Assembly: GCA_007844125.1 (NCBI GenBank)
Contig: CM017572.1
Coordinates: 26,307,879-26,371,878 of the forward strand
From: Sinonovacula constricta
Taxonomy: Eukaryota > Mollusca > Bivalvia > Cardiida > Solecurtidae
Length of the DNA: 64,000 nucleotides
Reading direction: 5' to 3'
Positions 9,985 to 22,312 of this stretch are shown in pieces. Made by a program: the position numbers and the translations under genes. The notes beneath the pieces were generated by a model, which saw only the letters and a program-made list of their open reading frames with translations, was not told where the DNA came from and searched no databases. The stretch's first letter is position 1. Every line of letters begins with the position of its first letter.

Positions 9985-10220
9985 CTTTCATTCGAGAAAC
10001 CTTTAAGAAAGTGCATGTTGGAGCTCTGTTAAATCAGTTTAGTAACTCCAGTCGGCCCTTTTGCCGACCGATTATTTCAAGGCGGTAACTGTTTGGTTTT
10101 CTGAATTTCACATAATGTCTTGCCACAGTTTTGATGTAACTTTTATATGTTACTGGACTGTGAACACCTTTGCCATGTGCTTTTTCAAATTTTAATAAAT
10201 GTTGCATTACTCATTTGACC
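9985..10220 (+). repeat. Dispersed repeat, copy 1 (diverged)
   Basis: GAAACCTTTAAGAAAGTGC, TTGGAGCTCTG, GGCCCTTTTGCCGACCGATT and CAAGGCGGTAACTG appear in the same order and spacing as in the copy at 37990-38260. Orientation is called plus by convention. The family is not identified; it could be an LTR or a non-autonomous element. Confidence 0.6.
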
Positions 10221-11339
10221 TTGTCATTTTTCATTCATATAGGATAATATTAAATGTTTTGTTGTTCTTACCGCAGCCAACTGATGAGACAAGACGCGGC
10301 ATTATTAGATGTTTTAACATAAATATTTAACTCACATTTTATTAAAGTTATTGCAATAAATACAAAAAAAGATCGTGACAGTAGGCGAAGCAATAGGCGA
10401 GGTAATATCAGTTTAAATTACAAGAATTTTACATTGCTTTTTGTTTATTTATGATTTTAGCATACACCCTAATTTGACCCTTCACCTAGAGCATGGCCAC
10501 TCCGAAGCAATCAGGTCCACCAAGCGTAAAATTGGTATTATTAAAGTATTAGCCATGATTGCGTTGCTATGGCACCTTTTCCCGTTAACACCTTTAATAG
10601 CCAGTTTGCAACCATTCTCCGAAATGCTTGTTAGAAATTTCAAGTGAGGTATTCTTTATTTCATTTATTTAAAATTAATACAATTTATTTTATTTATCTA
10701 TTATTTCTTTATTAAAAAGGGAATAATGGCAAACTAAATGCATTTTCCATTATCTAGCTATACAGACATCGCAGCCAAAACAGACAATTCCCTTTTATTG
10801 ACATCGATTGTTGGACACCACAGCAGACAAAATCAGAATCAATTAACTGAAGTCAATTGATGACTCTCTCCACAGATATATTATCGAAAACGTGCTTCCA
10901 ATCAGCATTGCGGGGCTTAACTCAAGGTAAGTAACATTCAGTTGAATTTGATAGCATCCTGTTAAATGGAAAAAAATTCAGCATTGTTGTTAAAGTTTTA
11001 AGCGTACAACTTTATTAACAGTTACGTGATATAAGTTCATAAAAAAAGCTTGCTTACACTGGTAGTAGGAAACACAGACAAAATTATTTGACTATTGGTT
11101 CTTCATTGTTACGGAACATGGTCAGCTGATAGACGTCAACATTTTAACCCAAGCCAGGACTCATATCCACACCATAAGGAGTTTGTGTTTTAAAATCAAT
11201 CTCTTATCCTTTAAATGGGGTCCTAATGATTAAGTCAAATAATTTAATTAAGTAAAAATAAGACATAAACATGTAGTACGACTATGCACGATACTGCTGA
11301 ATTTGTCATAAAACACCAAACGCTATGAACCCGTTTTAT
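10221..11339. other. No gene recognised
   Basis: AT-rich sequence. A 68-codon plus-strand frame at 10441-10647 might be an older part of the hAT relic that follows, but the resemblance is too weak to call. Confidence 0.4.
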
Positions 11340-12215
11340 ATTATTTTGAAGGTATACAGTTCCTAAGAATATCTATCCAGACTTTATCAGAGAAGGAAAT
11401 GAATGGATCGGAGCCAAAAACTGGTTGTTGATCTACAGTATGTCCAGATGTTGCTATTACATATGACAGCTGGACCAGATGTAGAACAGAGTATCATGGG
11501 ACTGTGGCTAGACATTACATGGATGAAAATTGGCAACTGAAAGCAATTAGCTTACAAATAACAGAAATAAAGGGCTCCCACACAGGTGAGAAAAATTTCA
11601 GCAACATCCTTGAGGTACAGACGAAATAAACGTTTTCATCCATTGCTGCCGTGATTGATTAAGCGACAAATGAAAAAAAAAAATCGAGAAACTTGCATGG
11701 ACACGAGTAGGGTGCTATGTACACAGAATAAAACTCGTTGTCAGACTCTTTCCAATAAAAACCGCAAGACTTGTTGGTAAAGGTAGAAAACTGGTGACAT
11801 TTGTCCACCTGTCATATAGTGCTTCTAGCCTCCTTCGTTCAAGGCAAATGCTACTAACCTCAACAGACGTGTCTCTAAAGTTGATAATATGAAAAAGCAC
11901 ATAAAAATCTTTCAGCTTATGCCAAGCATAATGGCTGTAACAAATGACCAATCACAAAACAAAGCAGCATTATTTAGAACTGTACTTACACAATTCCAGG
12001 AACAGGCATTGATTGAAAAAGTAATTGAACTACTTGAAACTTTTCTCAAAACAACAGACAGTGTGTCCTCGGATGATGTAACGTAAAAGACAATGCCAAT
12101 ATGGTACAAGATAAAACACGTGATTGCTGAGAGTGAAGACGGTACTGAGTAAATCAAATATGTGAAAGCATCCATTAGCGAAGAACTAAACCATGAACAA
12201 AGACATTGACGTAGC
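11340..12215 (+). pseudogene. hAT-superfamily transposase relic (ZBED-like)
   Basis: Three consecutive plus-strand pieces resemble a hAT transposase in order. At 11441-11629 the frame gives AITYDSWTRCRTEYHGTVAR, then HYMDENWQLKAISLQ and GSHTGE, the hAT block holding the first catalytic Asp (T-x-D-x-W). At 11764-11892 it gives ARLVGKGRKLVTFVHLSYSA. At 11889-12086 and on to about 12215 it gives an acidic and hydrophobic stretch like the hAT C-terminal half, with KASISEELN. Frameshifts and stops break it between pieces. No terminal repeats or 8-bp target duplication were found. Confidence 0.7.
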
Positions 12216-12494
12216 TTTGATAGCATGTGTATTTAATTCGTTCACCAAAGTTTATTATTGTTTTGTTTTGTCTTTTTGCGACCAGCTGAGGCAGAATAAG
12301 CCAATAAAACTACTCTGCACGATGCATTGGAAAACTCCAAATCTGTTACAAAAAAACAAGAAAATGACAAGACACACACACCATTCCATCAATATCCAAG
12401 TAAACCTTTCAACTACAGAGGTGCAAGAGGTGAAAGAATGTGGGTTAAATCGTGCTGTTGTTTGTTGTTGTTGGGTGTGTATGTGTGTGTGTGT

Positions 12495-12511
12495 GGGGGG
12501 GGGGGGGGGGG
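12495..12511. repeat. Poly-G run of 17
   Basis: Seventeen consecutive G follow a (TG)n stretch. The run is a candidate for G-quadruplex formation and a likely sequencing weak point. Confidence 0.9.
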
Positions 12512-12609
12512 TACAAAAGAACGTGAAAATGTTTTGATAAAACGAAATTGCTTGAATTCAGGCTAACTATGCTCCAAGTAAAACCCACGGAACATTAATT
12601 TTGGAATGT

Positions 12610-13346
12610 TTATACATCTGTTGTGCTGATTACAATAATGATTATAAAACAAACATATCTACATCTGGTATACTGTTTACAATAATGATTATAAAACAAA
12701 CGTATCTACATCTGTTAAACTGTTTACAATAATGATTATAAAACAAATATTTCTACATCTGTTGTGCTGTTTACAATAATGATTATAAAACAAACACATC
12801 TAGATCTGTTATACTGTTTACAATAATGATTATAAAACAAACATATCTACATCTGTTGTGCTGTTTACAATAATAATTATAAAACAAACATATCTTGATC
12901 TGTTATACTGTTTACAATAATGATTATAAAACAAATATATCTAAATCTGTTATACTATTTACAATAATGATTATAAAACAAACATATCTACATCTGTTGT
13001 GCTGTTTACAATAATGATTATAAAACAAATATATCTACATCTGTTATACTGTTTACAATAATGATTATAAAACAAATATATCTACATCTGTTATACTGTT
13101 TACAATAATGATTATAAAACAAACATATCTACATCTGTTATACTGTTTACAATAATGATTATAAAACAAACATGTCTACATCTGTTATACTGTTTGCAAT
13201 AATGATTATAAAACATACATATCTACATCTGTTGTGCTGTTTACAATAATGATTATAAAACAAACATATCTACATCTGTTGTATTGTTTACAATAATGAT
13301 AATAAAACAAACATATCTACATCTGTTGTGCTGTTTACAATAATGA
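12610..13346. repeat. Minisatellite, 47-bp unit
   Basis: The unit contains ACAATAATGATTATAAAACA, ACATATCTACATCTG and TTATACTGTTT or TTGTGCTGTTT. About 15-16 head-to-tail copies are present and highly alike. The unit differs in sequence from the array at 952-3567 but has the same length. Confidence 0.95.
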
Positions 13347-13829
13347 ACTATTAAACTTAATCACCTTTAATTTAATCAGTGGTAAATAATCGACAATTAT
13401 TCATGTTATTCAGATCGTTAAGAGATTACATATTTTGAATCGATTCTTATCACTAGAATTATGGCATTATCGATGACAACTTTTACATAAGAGCTCTCTA
13501 TGTAGACTTGAATGGATGTTTGTGAAGCTCAATGTTTCCTACGGGACAATATTTACATAAAATGCAGTAACACCTTATTTACATAAGTTATTTGTATTTA
13601 TATAAACTGTATACCATTAATTGTAGTTTCTTTTTATACTCTGCGAGCGTGATTTTATGTTAACCATTTTCCCCTTAGTAACATAATAGGGGTTTTCAAC
13701 TTAACGTCACCATATCGTGACAATATTCTAACTACCCCATCTTTTGCTCATATATTGATCTGACTTACCATCTAGAGAGCTTAATCTTAACAAAGCACAT
13801 ACTTGACAAATGTAGCATTTCTATACGTT
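13347..13829. other. No gene recognised
   Basis: AT-rich unique sequence following the minisatellite. No element or coding signal was seen. Confidence 0.45.
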
Positions 13830-14900
13830 AAGATCCCATTTTCCAGTTGACTTCTACGACGGTAACTATTGGTTTTCATTTTTTGTGTGTCATATCTCGT
13901 CTGCGTGTTTTTGTCACTTTTACATTTACTCTCTATGCCATTGTCTAGTGGTATGTCACTTTTAAATATTGGTTGTAATGCTCTGAGGACAATTTCTTCT
14001 TTTTTCCTATTCCGCTGACAATGTTTCGTCTAACATCGGTGACAATAGAGACGATAGCTTTGAGAATTATTTATACCTCGATAGAAATTCTCTTCGTGCT
14101 ACCACTGATGGTAGTGATACATCTCAAGATTTGCACGAGTTTGTACTAAAGTTTATATAAATTTTAACTAAAATTTAATCTTTTCAAAGCATTTTGAATG
14201 ACTTAGTGAAAACAAAACAAATATTTTTGGTTGTAAGATTTCCAGACAACGACCATAGAACTATGTTTCCGATTCGATCTTACACTCTGGTCTCTGGTAA
14301 AGACACTAGGGACTGGGGAAACATCTCCATGATGGTGGTGGTGGTTGTTTATCACAAACACGATGGAAGAGTGGGACATTGCCAAGCAAATCATCAAAAG
14401 CCAGATGTATTCTACATACTCAACAGCATCACTTAAAAGAGGCGTCAAATAGTTTGGACCAGATATTTTTCTCTGAAACAACTAAAGGAATTATTGTTGC
14501 CTGAAAGAATCTCACAATATACTGATTATTGATATCCTACATCTATGTGAAAAGTGAAGCATAGCGTATCACTTGTCATTACAATAGGTATTCCCTATCT
14601 AAGCCACGCTGCACAGTTAGCTACTTTAACTAAGAAAACAACGTGACCCGTAACTTTATATACTCATTCTGGTAATCAGCTCTGACGTCGATGCCTGTTT
14701 TTAGCAGAAATTACAATCATGCTTATTTTATAAGTAGTTTTTAGAAATAATGGGCATGTAAAGTGATTTATTTGACGATTTTTACTATTGTCTTACAATT
14801 AAAACAATGTTCACAATCGTCTTTTGTTAGACTTAGGTTTGACTTTTAGCAGAAATTATGCCCCAATTCCCCCAATTCAGGTTTACCAGTATTTGATGGA
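13830..14900 (+). repeat. Dispersed repeat, copy 2, interrupted
   Basis: The stretch 13845-14015 (TTCCAGTTGACTTCTACG, CGGTAACTATTGGTTTTC, TGTCATATCTCGTCTGCG) matches the copy at 38080-38260. The stretch 14578-14880 (AAGCCACGCTGCACAGTTAG, ATTCTGGTAATCAGCTCTGA) matches 38320-38600. About 560 bases separate the two parts here against about 50 in the other copy, so this copy carries an insertion or the other a deletion. Confidence 0.6.
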
Positions 14901-17900
14901 GACAAATTGTTGGATACTACCTTTAAGTATTCGTAGTAAAATCCCATAGTGATGGATTTCCCAACCTAACTAAACTTGCAAACATAGCCTTACTCATTCA
15001 GTGCAGTTATGTGATTGTAAGACAACATTTTAGGCCCAATGTCATGTTAAATCGCATTTAGAAATAGCTAATCACATCAGAATATTGCGACTCGTTGATG
15101 AGAATGATGAAGGGCCCCCACATTTAAATGACTTCACCTTCCACAAACTGCGAAGCAATGAGGTGAACCGGGAAGATGATCAAATGATGCAATTAACCAT
15201 AAGCATCTACATCGAGAGCAAAGATAATATTACCATTCGAACAACGCAGCAGACTTTTTGAACTAACAGACTGGCCTATCTAAAATCTGACATGTGCAAA
15301 CGAGATAAATGCCCTGGCAATTTAACCTTTATTAAAGGTGATCCGTTTAAAACATTCCTTGAGATTACGTCATTTGATAAACAAGGTTGTACAATTAAGT
15401 GCACCCCCCCCCCCCACCCTAAACAAAAACAAAACAAAAAACAAACACACAAACAAAACACACACACAACTGTCAAGTAACATTATTTTCAGGTTTTCAG
15501 GAAATTAATTTTACATGACTGTAAACGATCCATTCTAAGCAAAACAGTAGCAGCGGATTGCCGGGTCAATTTCAGCATATCAGTAAACGAGTTCAGTGAA
15601 GTTATAATGACTGACTGACTATTAATTGTATTAAACTTCTAGAGAGAACTTTCATTAATTGCAGTAAGGCTTATGTCCTATTGCATGAATATTATAAATT
15701 ATCGGTGAAAGGATATTGGCAACGCATGTCCCATTAAATAAAATGTAAATAAAATGGTAAACCTAATATAACTTGTGTAGTAACTATCTAGTTTTGCACT
15801 TTTTAATTTTCCGCCATAGAACACGCTCGAGCAAACCTAGTTAGCTAGTACATAGTACATATCAATACCCTAGGAGGATTAGATAAGGCGTTATTTTTGT
15901 GGACCGTAGCCTTGTATCGCATGGTAGACATCTAAAGGGATACATAAACTAAAGACGAGTGATCTTATTATCCGCAAAATAGTTCTATGCCATTCATACG
16001 CTCTGTTTGTTAATTACGTCTAAGGTCGCAGGCACTGTGTCTCGTTTTTTCCCATTTAAAGCAAATATAGCATAATATATGTCTTTGAAAACGTTTTGAA
16101 AACTGGCGTCAGGCATCAAAATCTTTACCATTAATTTACTGTACAAACCACGTAAGCTGGGAAAAATATATATGAATATATTCATGCATCATTATCAAGG
16201 TAGAGAATATACAAATTACTCAAGTGGAATTCTCTTTTGTCATAGATTGTAAGACAGAAAAATAGCATTCGAAATGGTATTCCAGCAGTTAACGTTCTTT
16301 ACCACCGTCTTTACTTTTGCCGTTTACAATGCCATTTAACATTTAACTCGATTAATTGTTACATCGTTTAACCCATTTATCCCACTCTACAATGTTAATG
16401 AATACATTATTTTAAGTTTCAGCGTCACACCAAACAGAGGCAAGATAACAAATACCTCTGGCTAAAAGGAAAGCGATAGAGGTGAACAGCATGTTGTATT
16501 GACATTTTTAATGGTCTTATATTTAACCTTTTTCTAATTGTATATTTGCAGAACATTGAAGTGACATGATAACTTCCTGTCATACAGTAGTGCAATTTAA
16601 CAAAAATCATTTGCTGGAAATTTAATTTCGGATATTTTACTTGCTAAATATACGTGTTTTCATCTTCGTGTAAGCTTAAAATAACTTTTATACCATAAGA
16701 ACAATGAAAATATATATGCTATATGGATAGCTGTTAGTAGTGCGTTATTAGTTTCACTGGATCATATATATTATTCTATTATTTAAGGTATATAATGGAT
16801 AGAATAATACAATGAAGAGGAATTCAAGAAGTTTTTCATTTAAGTATTTTAAGACAATTCTTGTGGAACAGTATTGTAAATAGTTTTCGATTGTTCGGCC
16901 ATTCAATCAATCGATCAATCACCAGATGCAGTAGACATGTTCACAGTGTTCTGTCAAATATATCTTCCTTATACATTCCTAAAATCTCATCAAATATTAA
17001 TTCGATTTTCTTTCTTTCACACGAAATGTGCATTATATTGTCAATATATGTCACTCAATGATTGTAAATATAACAATTTCTCGTAATTTTGGCCCTTCTT
17101 ATATTTTCGTTACGTCACTTAATGCCGGAATATAATTTATGCACGTGTAAAGCAAACACAGACACATTCTTTATATTCATCGATTCGACAGCTTCTACAA
17201 TTTTTCAAAAATGATCAGAATAGTGCGCGCTTAGCAGGTAAGTGAAGAAGAAACAACAATAAAGAAACAAATACATAAAAAATAAAAATAACACAAAATC
17301 AAGCTAAATGAACAGAAAATTTCCTCCTTTAACTTAAACGAACTTTGTTCTGAATTCGACATGTCTTCTCTATAAATAATGGCGGATGTTTCCACATGCG
17401 GATCAAAGCCAGTAAGAGATTTGTTGTTTATTTTGTACAAAGTTATGGGTACACTAAACGCTACCAGACGCTCATATTGAACAAATAAAAACACGCCGTC
17501 AAGACAATGAAAGGCCAAGTTACCGAATTTGTCAAAACTAAGAAAAATCAAAGACACCGACTTCTTATAACCTAATATCTACCCAAGTTACCAAACTATT
17601 CTAAAGTATAAAATTAAACTCAAGAGTTTATAATATGCTTCAAAATAGACCTAAGAAATCGAATTTGTATACTTTTCTATCCAGAGCCAACCCTCGAATA
17701 ATAAATGAAAAATAATTAAGTCTCTTCTCAAGGTTGCGAGATGGTGAAGGTCAAAGGAAGGGTGGCGAGGAGCTGCAAGGATCTATAGTGGACCAAATAA
17801 ACACTACGGGATCGATCATTAGGACAAATTGACCCAAATCTGTGTAACTCTGGGCCACAAACATTCTTGACGCACACGCGTCTTTGGTAGAAATGATGAT

Positions 17901-18859
17901 GGCCGAGATGAGATATGGTTACTCACGTGTTAAATTTAAATATGAGGCATATTTCTTCTATGTTGAAACATGTTGGGAAAAATATCAACAAGTACATTCG
18001 TGCGCTAGCTTGAAAGGTTTTCATGACGGCGATGGCACCGTCCAACATTCAGTCTGGACATTTTCTATCTATCCACAGTTGTTGACATTGAACATCTTTT
18101 TCCCACGTGAAAGCTTCAATTAAAGGCATTGAAATCAACAAATGCTGATGCTGTGGAGTTTATAAAGAAACTTGGGGATCTTTTCAATGTTGACAATACG
18201 TGTTAACGCGCATGTGTTTTGCAGCAGACGAAAGGAACGCACATCTATCAAACCAAATGCTGGCGGTCATGATATAATTGCGGACGACTATGCAGACGAG
18301 GTGCAACTTTGTAGAGAAAGAAAGGAGTCTACGGTTAACAAGAACCCAGAGCACAAGTCTAAATATCATTAGATATTACTTTTGCCGTCTCTGTCGATCC
18401 CCAACTCCGTTATCAGTTGGTGAGGATGCCACATGAGATGATGATTATAACAAAAGTTGCATGTGCAACAGTTTATCTTCACCAAACAGTAAAAATAAAC
18501 GTATCAATTTCTGTTTCTTATTGCGGCAGAAATACATATGTTATTATTATTGCCCTATAAGTTAACTACATATACAATAACTTTTTAAATGACCAGCTGT
18601 CACTCATAAGGACAAATATACTAATAAGCATTGTTTAAATTTATACAACTGTATAATGTCTACTGTGTTACCTTGCTGTATTTATTGAACCTGTTTAAGG
18701 ACAGTCATTTATGTATTTTCCATACACAGTAGAATCAGCATATCTGTTTCAAGTGGACACCGTCCCCGGTTAACAGTAGTGGTGGGGCGACGGACCGAAT
18801 AAACTACATGTACAATATTAAAATAAAGAAAATATACAAAGTAAGGTTCTAAACAGGTT
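14901..18859. other. No gene recognised; a few weak open frames
   Basis: Mostly AT-rich unique sequence. A 75-codon plus-strand open frame without a start Met (15034-15261) has protein-like composition but matched no known family. A C-run of 12 lies at 15404-15415. A short stretch near 18105-18170 reads LKALKSTNADAVEFIKKLGD, faintly like part of a DNA-transposon protein. None is strong enough to call a gene. Confidence 0.4.
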
Positions 18860-18950
18860 TGTTTGTGTGTTTGTTTCTCTGTTTGTATTTGTTTTTGTTT
18901 GTGTGATTGTTTTTGTTTTGTCGTTTTTGTGTTTTTATTTGTATAGGGTG
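18860..18950. repeat. GT/T-rich low-complexity tract
   Basis: An irregular run of GTTT, GTGT and TTTGT words, not coding. Confidence 0.7.
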
Positions 18951-20200
18951 GGAAATGGTTAAATTGTAAGTATTTTATGCTATCACTAAAACAAAAGTAT
19001 TTTATGCATTTACAGTGATTGAATTTGTTTTGCAGGATTCAAGGACACGCGTAACTTAACAGACATACAGCACTGATTGCTGGTCTGAAATACTTTATGG
19101 TTCATCAGTTTGATTGGCTATTGTCTAGCCAGTGGTAATTGCTGTCAGTGGTAGAAGAAGCAAACTTACTCACGGATAATATCATCTGATAGAAATCCAC
19201 TACAAACAGCAGTGCTGCGATATATTTAATAAACTGGCGATTTTAGTTTGGTTAGTAAACTCGTCCGATATAAAATATAAAGATATTTTTAAGCTGATAT
19301 CTGTATTACGTTTTGATAATCTAATGCAAATACATAAGAAGGTCCGGTAAAAAATCACAGCACAAGAACAAAGTTTAAACTTAGACCAGACAAATGTAAA
19401 AATATACCCAATGTAAAATTGTCAACAAAAAGCGCTGAGATATAACATTGCATTAATGGCGGAAAACAATCCATTCCAACAAGACAAAATGTAGCTTTAT
19501 TAACCGATTATAGGTAATGAGATCTAAAAGAAATATTAAAGAAGGGCGAGGATTTATCCGCAAAATGCAAACTAAATAATCAAAAGCAAATAAAATCACA
19601 AAGTTATACCTACAGTGCAATTCCCACTTAAAGGGCATAGAGAGTTCTCTAGTTTTCTTACCTATATATGGCACGACTGGAGAGAATAAAATACACAACA
19701 ATGACCGTCTAACTTAAATCTTGAGTCACCGTAATCATGTAGTCTCAACCAACTGTCCGGACATTGTGTAATTTAAAAGCAATACAAGTTCTTGACCTTA
19801 AAAAAAGGTCACTTGTAAGCAATGCAGTAAAACGAAGGATATCCTGGTTGTAACCAGCAGCAAAACATTTTCTCTGAAGTTTTGTAAAAAGCCATTGATT
19901 TTGGGTACTCTATAAACATTCCAGTACAATACAGGATGGTGCATACCCTGCTGCATAAGTGTTTTAATTCTGCATTTATATCTTTAAGCAATAAAATCAC
20001 AGCGGTGAAAGAATTTTGAAAACACCTTCCTTAATTTGTGGAATCTTTGTCAAACCTCGTAAGCTGGTTAATTACCATAGATGTATGTTATTTTGAACAA
20101 TATAGAATGTACAAAGCAATTAAACCACAAATGTATCAGACAGGCTAAAACTCTAGCGACTGATTTCTCATTGATCTCGAATATAATTCAAACTAATAAG
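18951..20200. other. No gene recognised
   Basis: AT-rich sequence with only short chance open frames. Confidence 0.45.
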
Positions 20201-20204
20201 TGGC

Positions 20205-20293
20205 GATTGAATGCCACCAATATCATAATGCCCAATAACATAATGCCACCAATATCATAATGCCCAATATCATAATGCCACCAATATCATAAC
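20205..20293. repeat. Short tandem repeat with ATAATGCC words
   Basis: CCACCAATATCATAATGCCC and CAATAACATAATGCC alternate, giving about three imperfect copies of a roughly 31-bp unit. Confidence 0.8.
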
Positions 20294-22190
20294 ATAGGTT
20301 ATGTTGAAAGAAACTTCAACCGGATATAACCAGAAAACTTCCAGGTCTGTGCTTGTTTTAGAGCAATCGGAACAACTCGGGGATTTCAGGAATCATCTCT
20401 CGGATGTATGTTGATAGTCGGATCACCTCATCCATTTCCCTAAATGGGACTACTTTTGTGACGGACGACAAAACAAAGATGGCAGCTCGGATGACAGCTC
20501 ACTACAGTACGATGCCTGGAAAATCATCCTGTTTAAATTTATCCAGCGCAGCAGACACGCATCAAACGATGGCATTATTTATGTTTTGTGCATTCTTCTT
20601 CCCAGGGACTTAATTACCCGAGGAGTTCCAATTGGTCTTAGAGCTGAAATAGCAGTGAAGCATATATTGGCAATGTGTCTGAACACTATTTGAGCTTCCG
20701 TATACTGTGCTTAAACGTGCACTTTGTTGTATGAAAGCGTAATAAATGATAAATTATGATATATGTCAACATTGTCGCTATATAATAGTGTATATGTTAT
20801 GACTAAAAACACAGTTTAAACAAGACGAGAATAATATTTATGTATATTTGGTCAATATCGGGTGGTCAAAACAAATTAATGTCATGCTAACACATTGATA
20901 TAGCAGTATTTTACCAATATTTTCTCGTGAACAGCTCAATACTCCCTTACTTACAAGAGCTATGCCACTTACATTAATTACACACAGTTAACTTGTACGG
21001 ATGTAAAAGAAAATTACTCTTAAATAGTTTGACATTAATATGAACGAACTGTTTTTATTTTGTTAACAAGCTATAAAACTTTAAACAAATAACCAAACAA
21101 TATTTGCAGTCAGTATGCTATTTGAAAAGCTTAAGTACGAAAGAAATATTATTAAAAAGCGAATTACAACTTGGCACTTGTAATTTGCAAGACGAAGATA
21201 TTACGTGCAAAAAGATCTTTCCAAATAGAGGGAATGTTTGACTAGTTCCATTTGTAACTCTAACGGCCCTAATATACATACGCCTGATGCTGTGTATACA
21301 ATGTAAGGCATACACTAGACTTCCAACCTGTCAGACAGATACGTCAAACCGGTCTGGTGCATTTCAAACAGTCTCGGATATTGACGTAAGACCGTTCTAA
21401 ACATAGACTGACATCGTTACATCATTAGAAACAGAATATTTCGTAAGATAGTTGGTTGCTTATTAAGAAGCATATTTTTTTACTTCTCATGGTCTTTGCC
21501 AAGGAAATGTATGTGTTTCAGTCAGTATGCCCTCTAGTGATCAAATAAAGGAATAGAATTAACATAGTATTGTTTGTCTGGTTGGAGTAAATATTCTAGC
21601 AAATACAGAAGTTCTTAAGCAAAATAATTCAGTGGATTTGTAAATAGTACTTATCATTAACATTACTTCAGACATGTCTGATATACATTAAATATATATC
21701 TTGTCCATCAAATAATATATGAAGTGAAACGTCTGTGTAAGGGATTGTAAAAATGAATGTATTCCCTGTAAAAGAAAACGACATTTTCAAAGAAAATACT
21801 TAACAAATTTATTTCTCCAAACTCGCTACATTAACTTCGGTCATATTAGCTTCAGACCAACTATTCTCTATATCCCGATATCAATATATGTCTATAAAGT
21901 GTGTTAGTTATCTCCCTTGGGTTATCAAACTTTACTATACCTGACATTTGGCGTCAGATTCGCATAATACAAGTGTGATTTTTGTCATCAGATTAAATTA
22001 CCTCGTTGTTTAAGGCATGTCCAAGTTAAATAGTTCGAAATAAGTTCACCTAATTTATGACAAAGCCCCTTTCAGAACAAATAAGCTTTATCTTACATAA
22101 CAATAGATCAATGCATCATAATGTCGAATTTTTAATGAAAGATTTATTTCAATGCAAATTAAGGGGTTTCTGTTGTTTTTTGCTTGTTTG
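20294..22190. other. No gene recognised
   Basis: AT-rich unique sequence; open frames are short and without splice or family support. Confidence 0.45.
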
Positions 22191-22197
22191 TTTTTGT

Positions 22198-22229
22198 TCT
22201 ATTTATTTATTTATTTATTTATTTTTTGT

Positions 22230-22268
<39 letters not shown>

Positions 22269-22312
22269 TATATTTGTACATGTATGTTTTTGCTTTTGTG
22301 TGTGTGTGTGTG
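22198..22312. repeat. TTTA microsatellite followed by short TG run
   Basis: (TTTA)n interrupted by TTTTTTGTT, then a (TG)n run near 22295-22312. It generates a spurious hydrophobic frame. Confidence 0.95.

Noticed and set aside
17231..17557. 108-codon minus-strand frame with a hydrophobic C-terminal end
   Set aside because: No recognisable domain; the hydrophobic end comes from an AT-rich tract.
18105..18372. Resemblance to a P-element-like or similar transposase (LKALKSTNADAVEFIKKLGD)
   Set aside because: Only about 25 residues look similar and flanking frames are broken; too little for a call.
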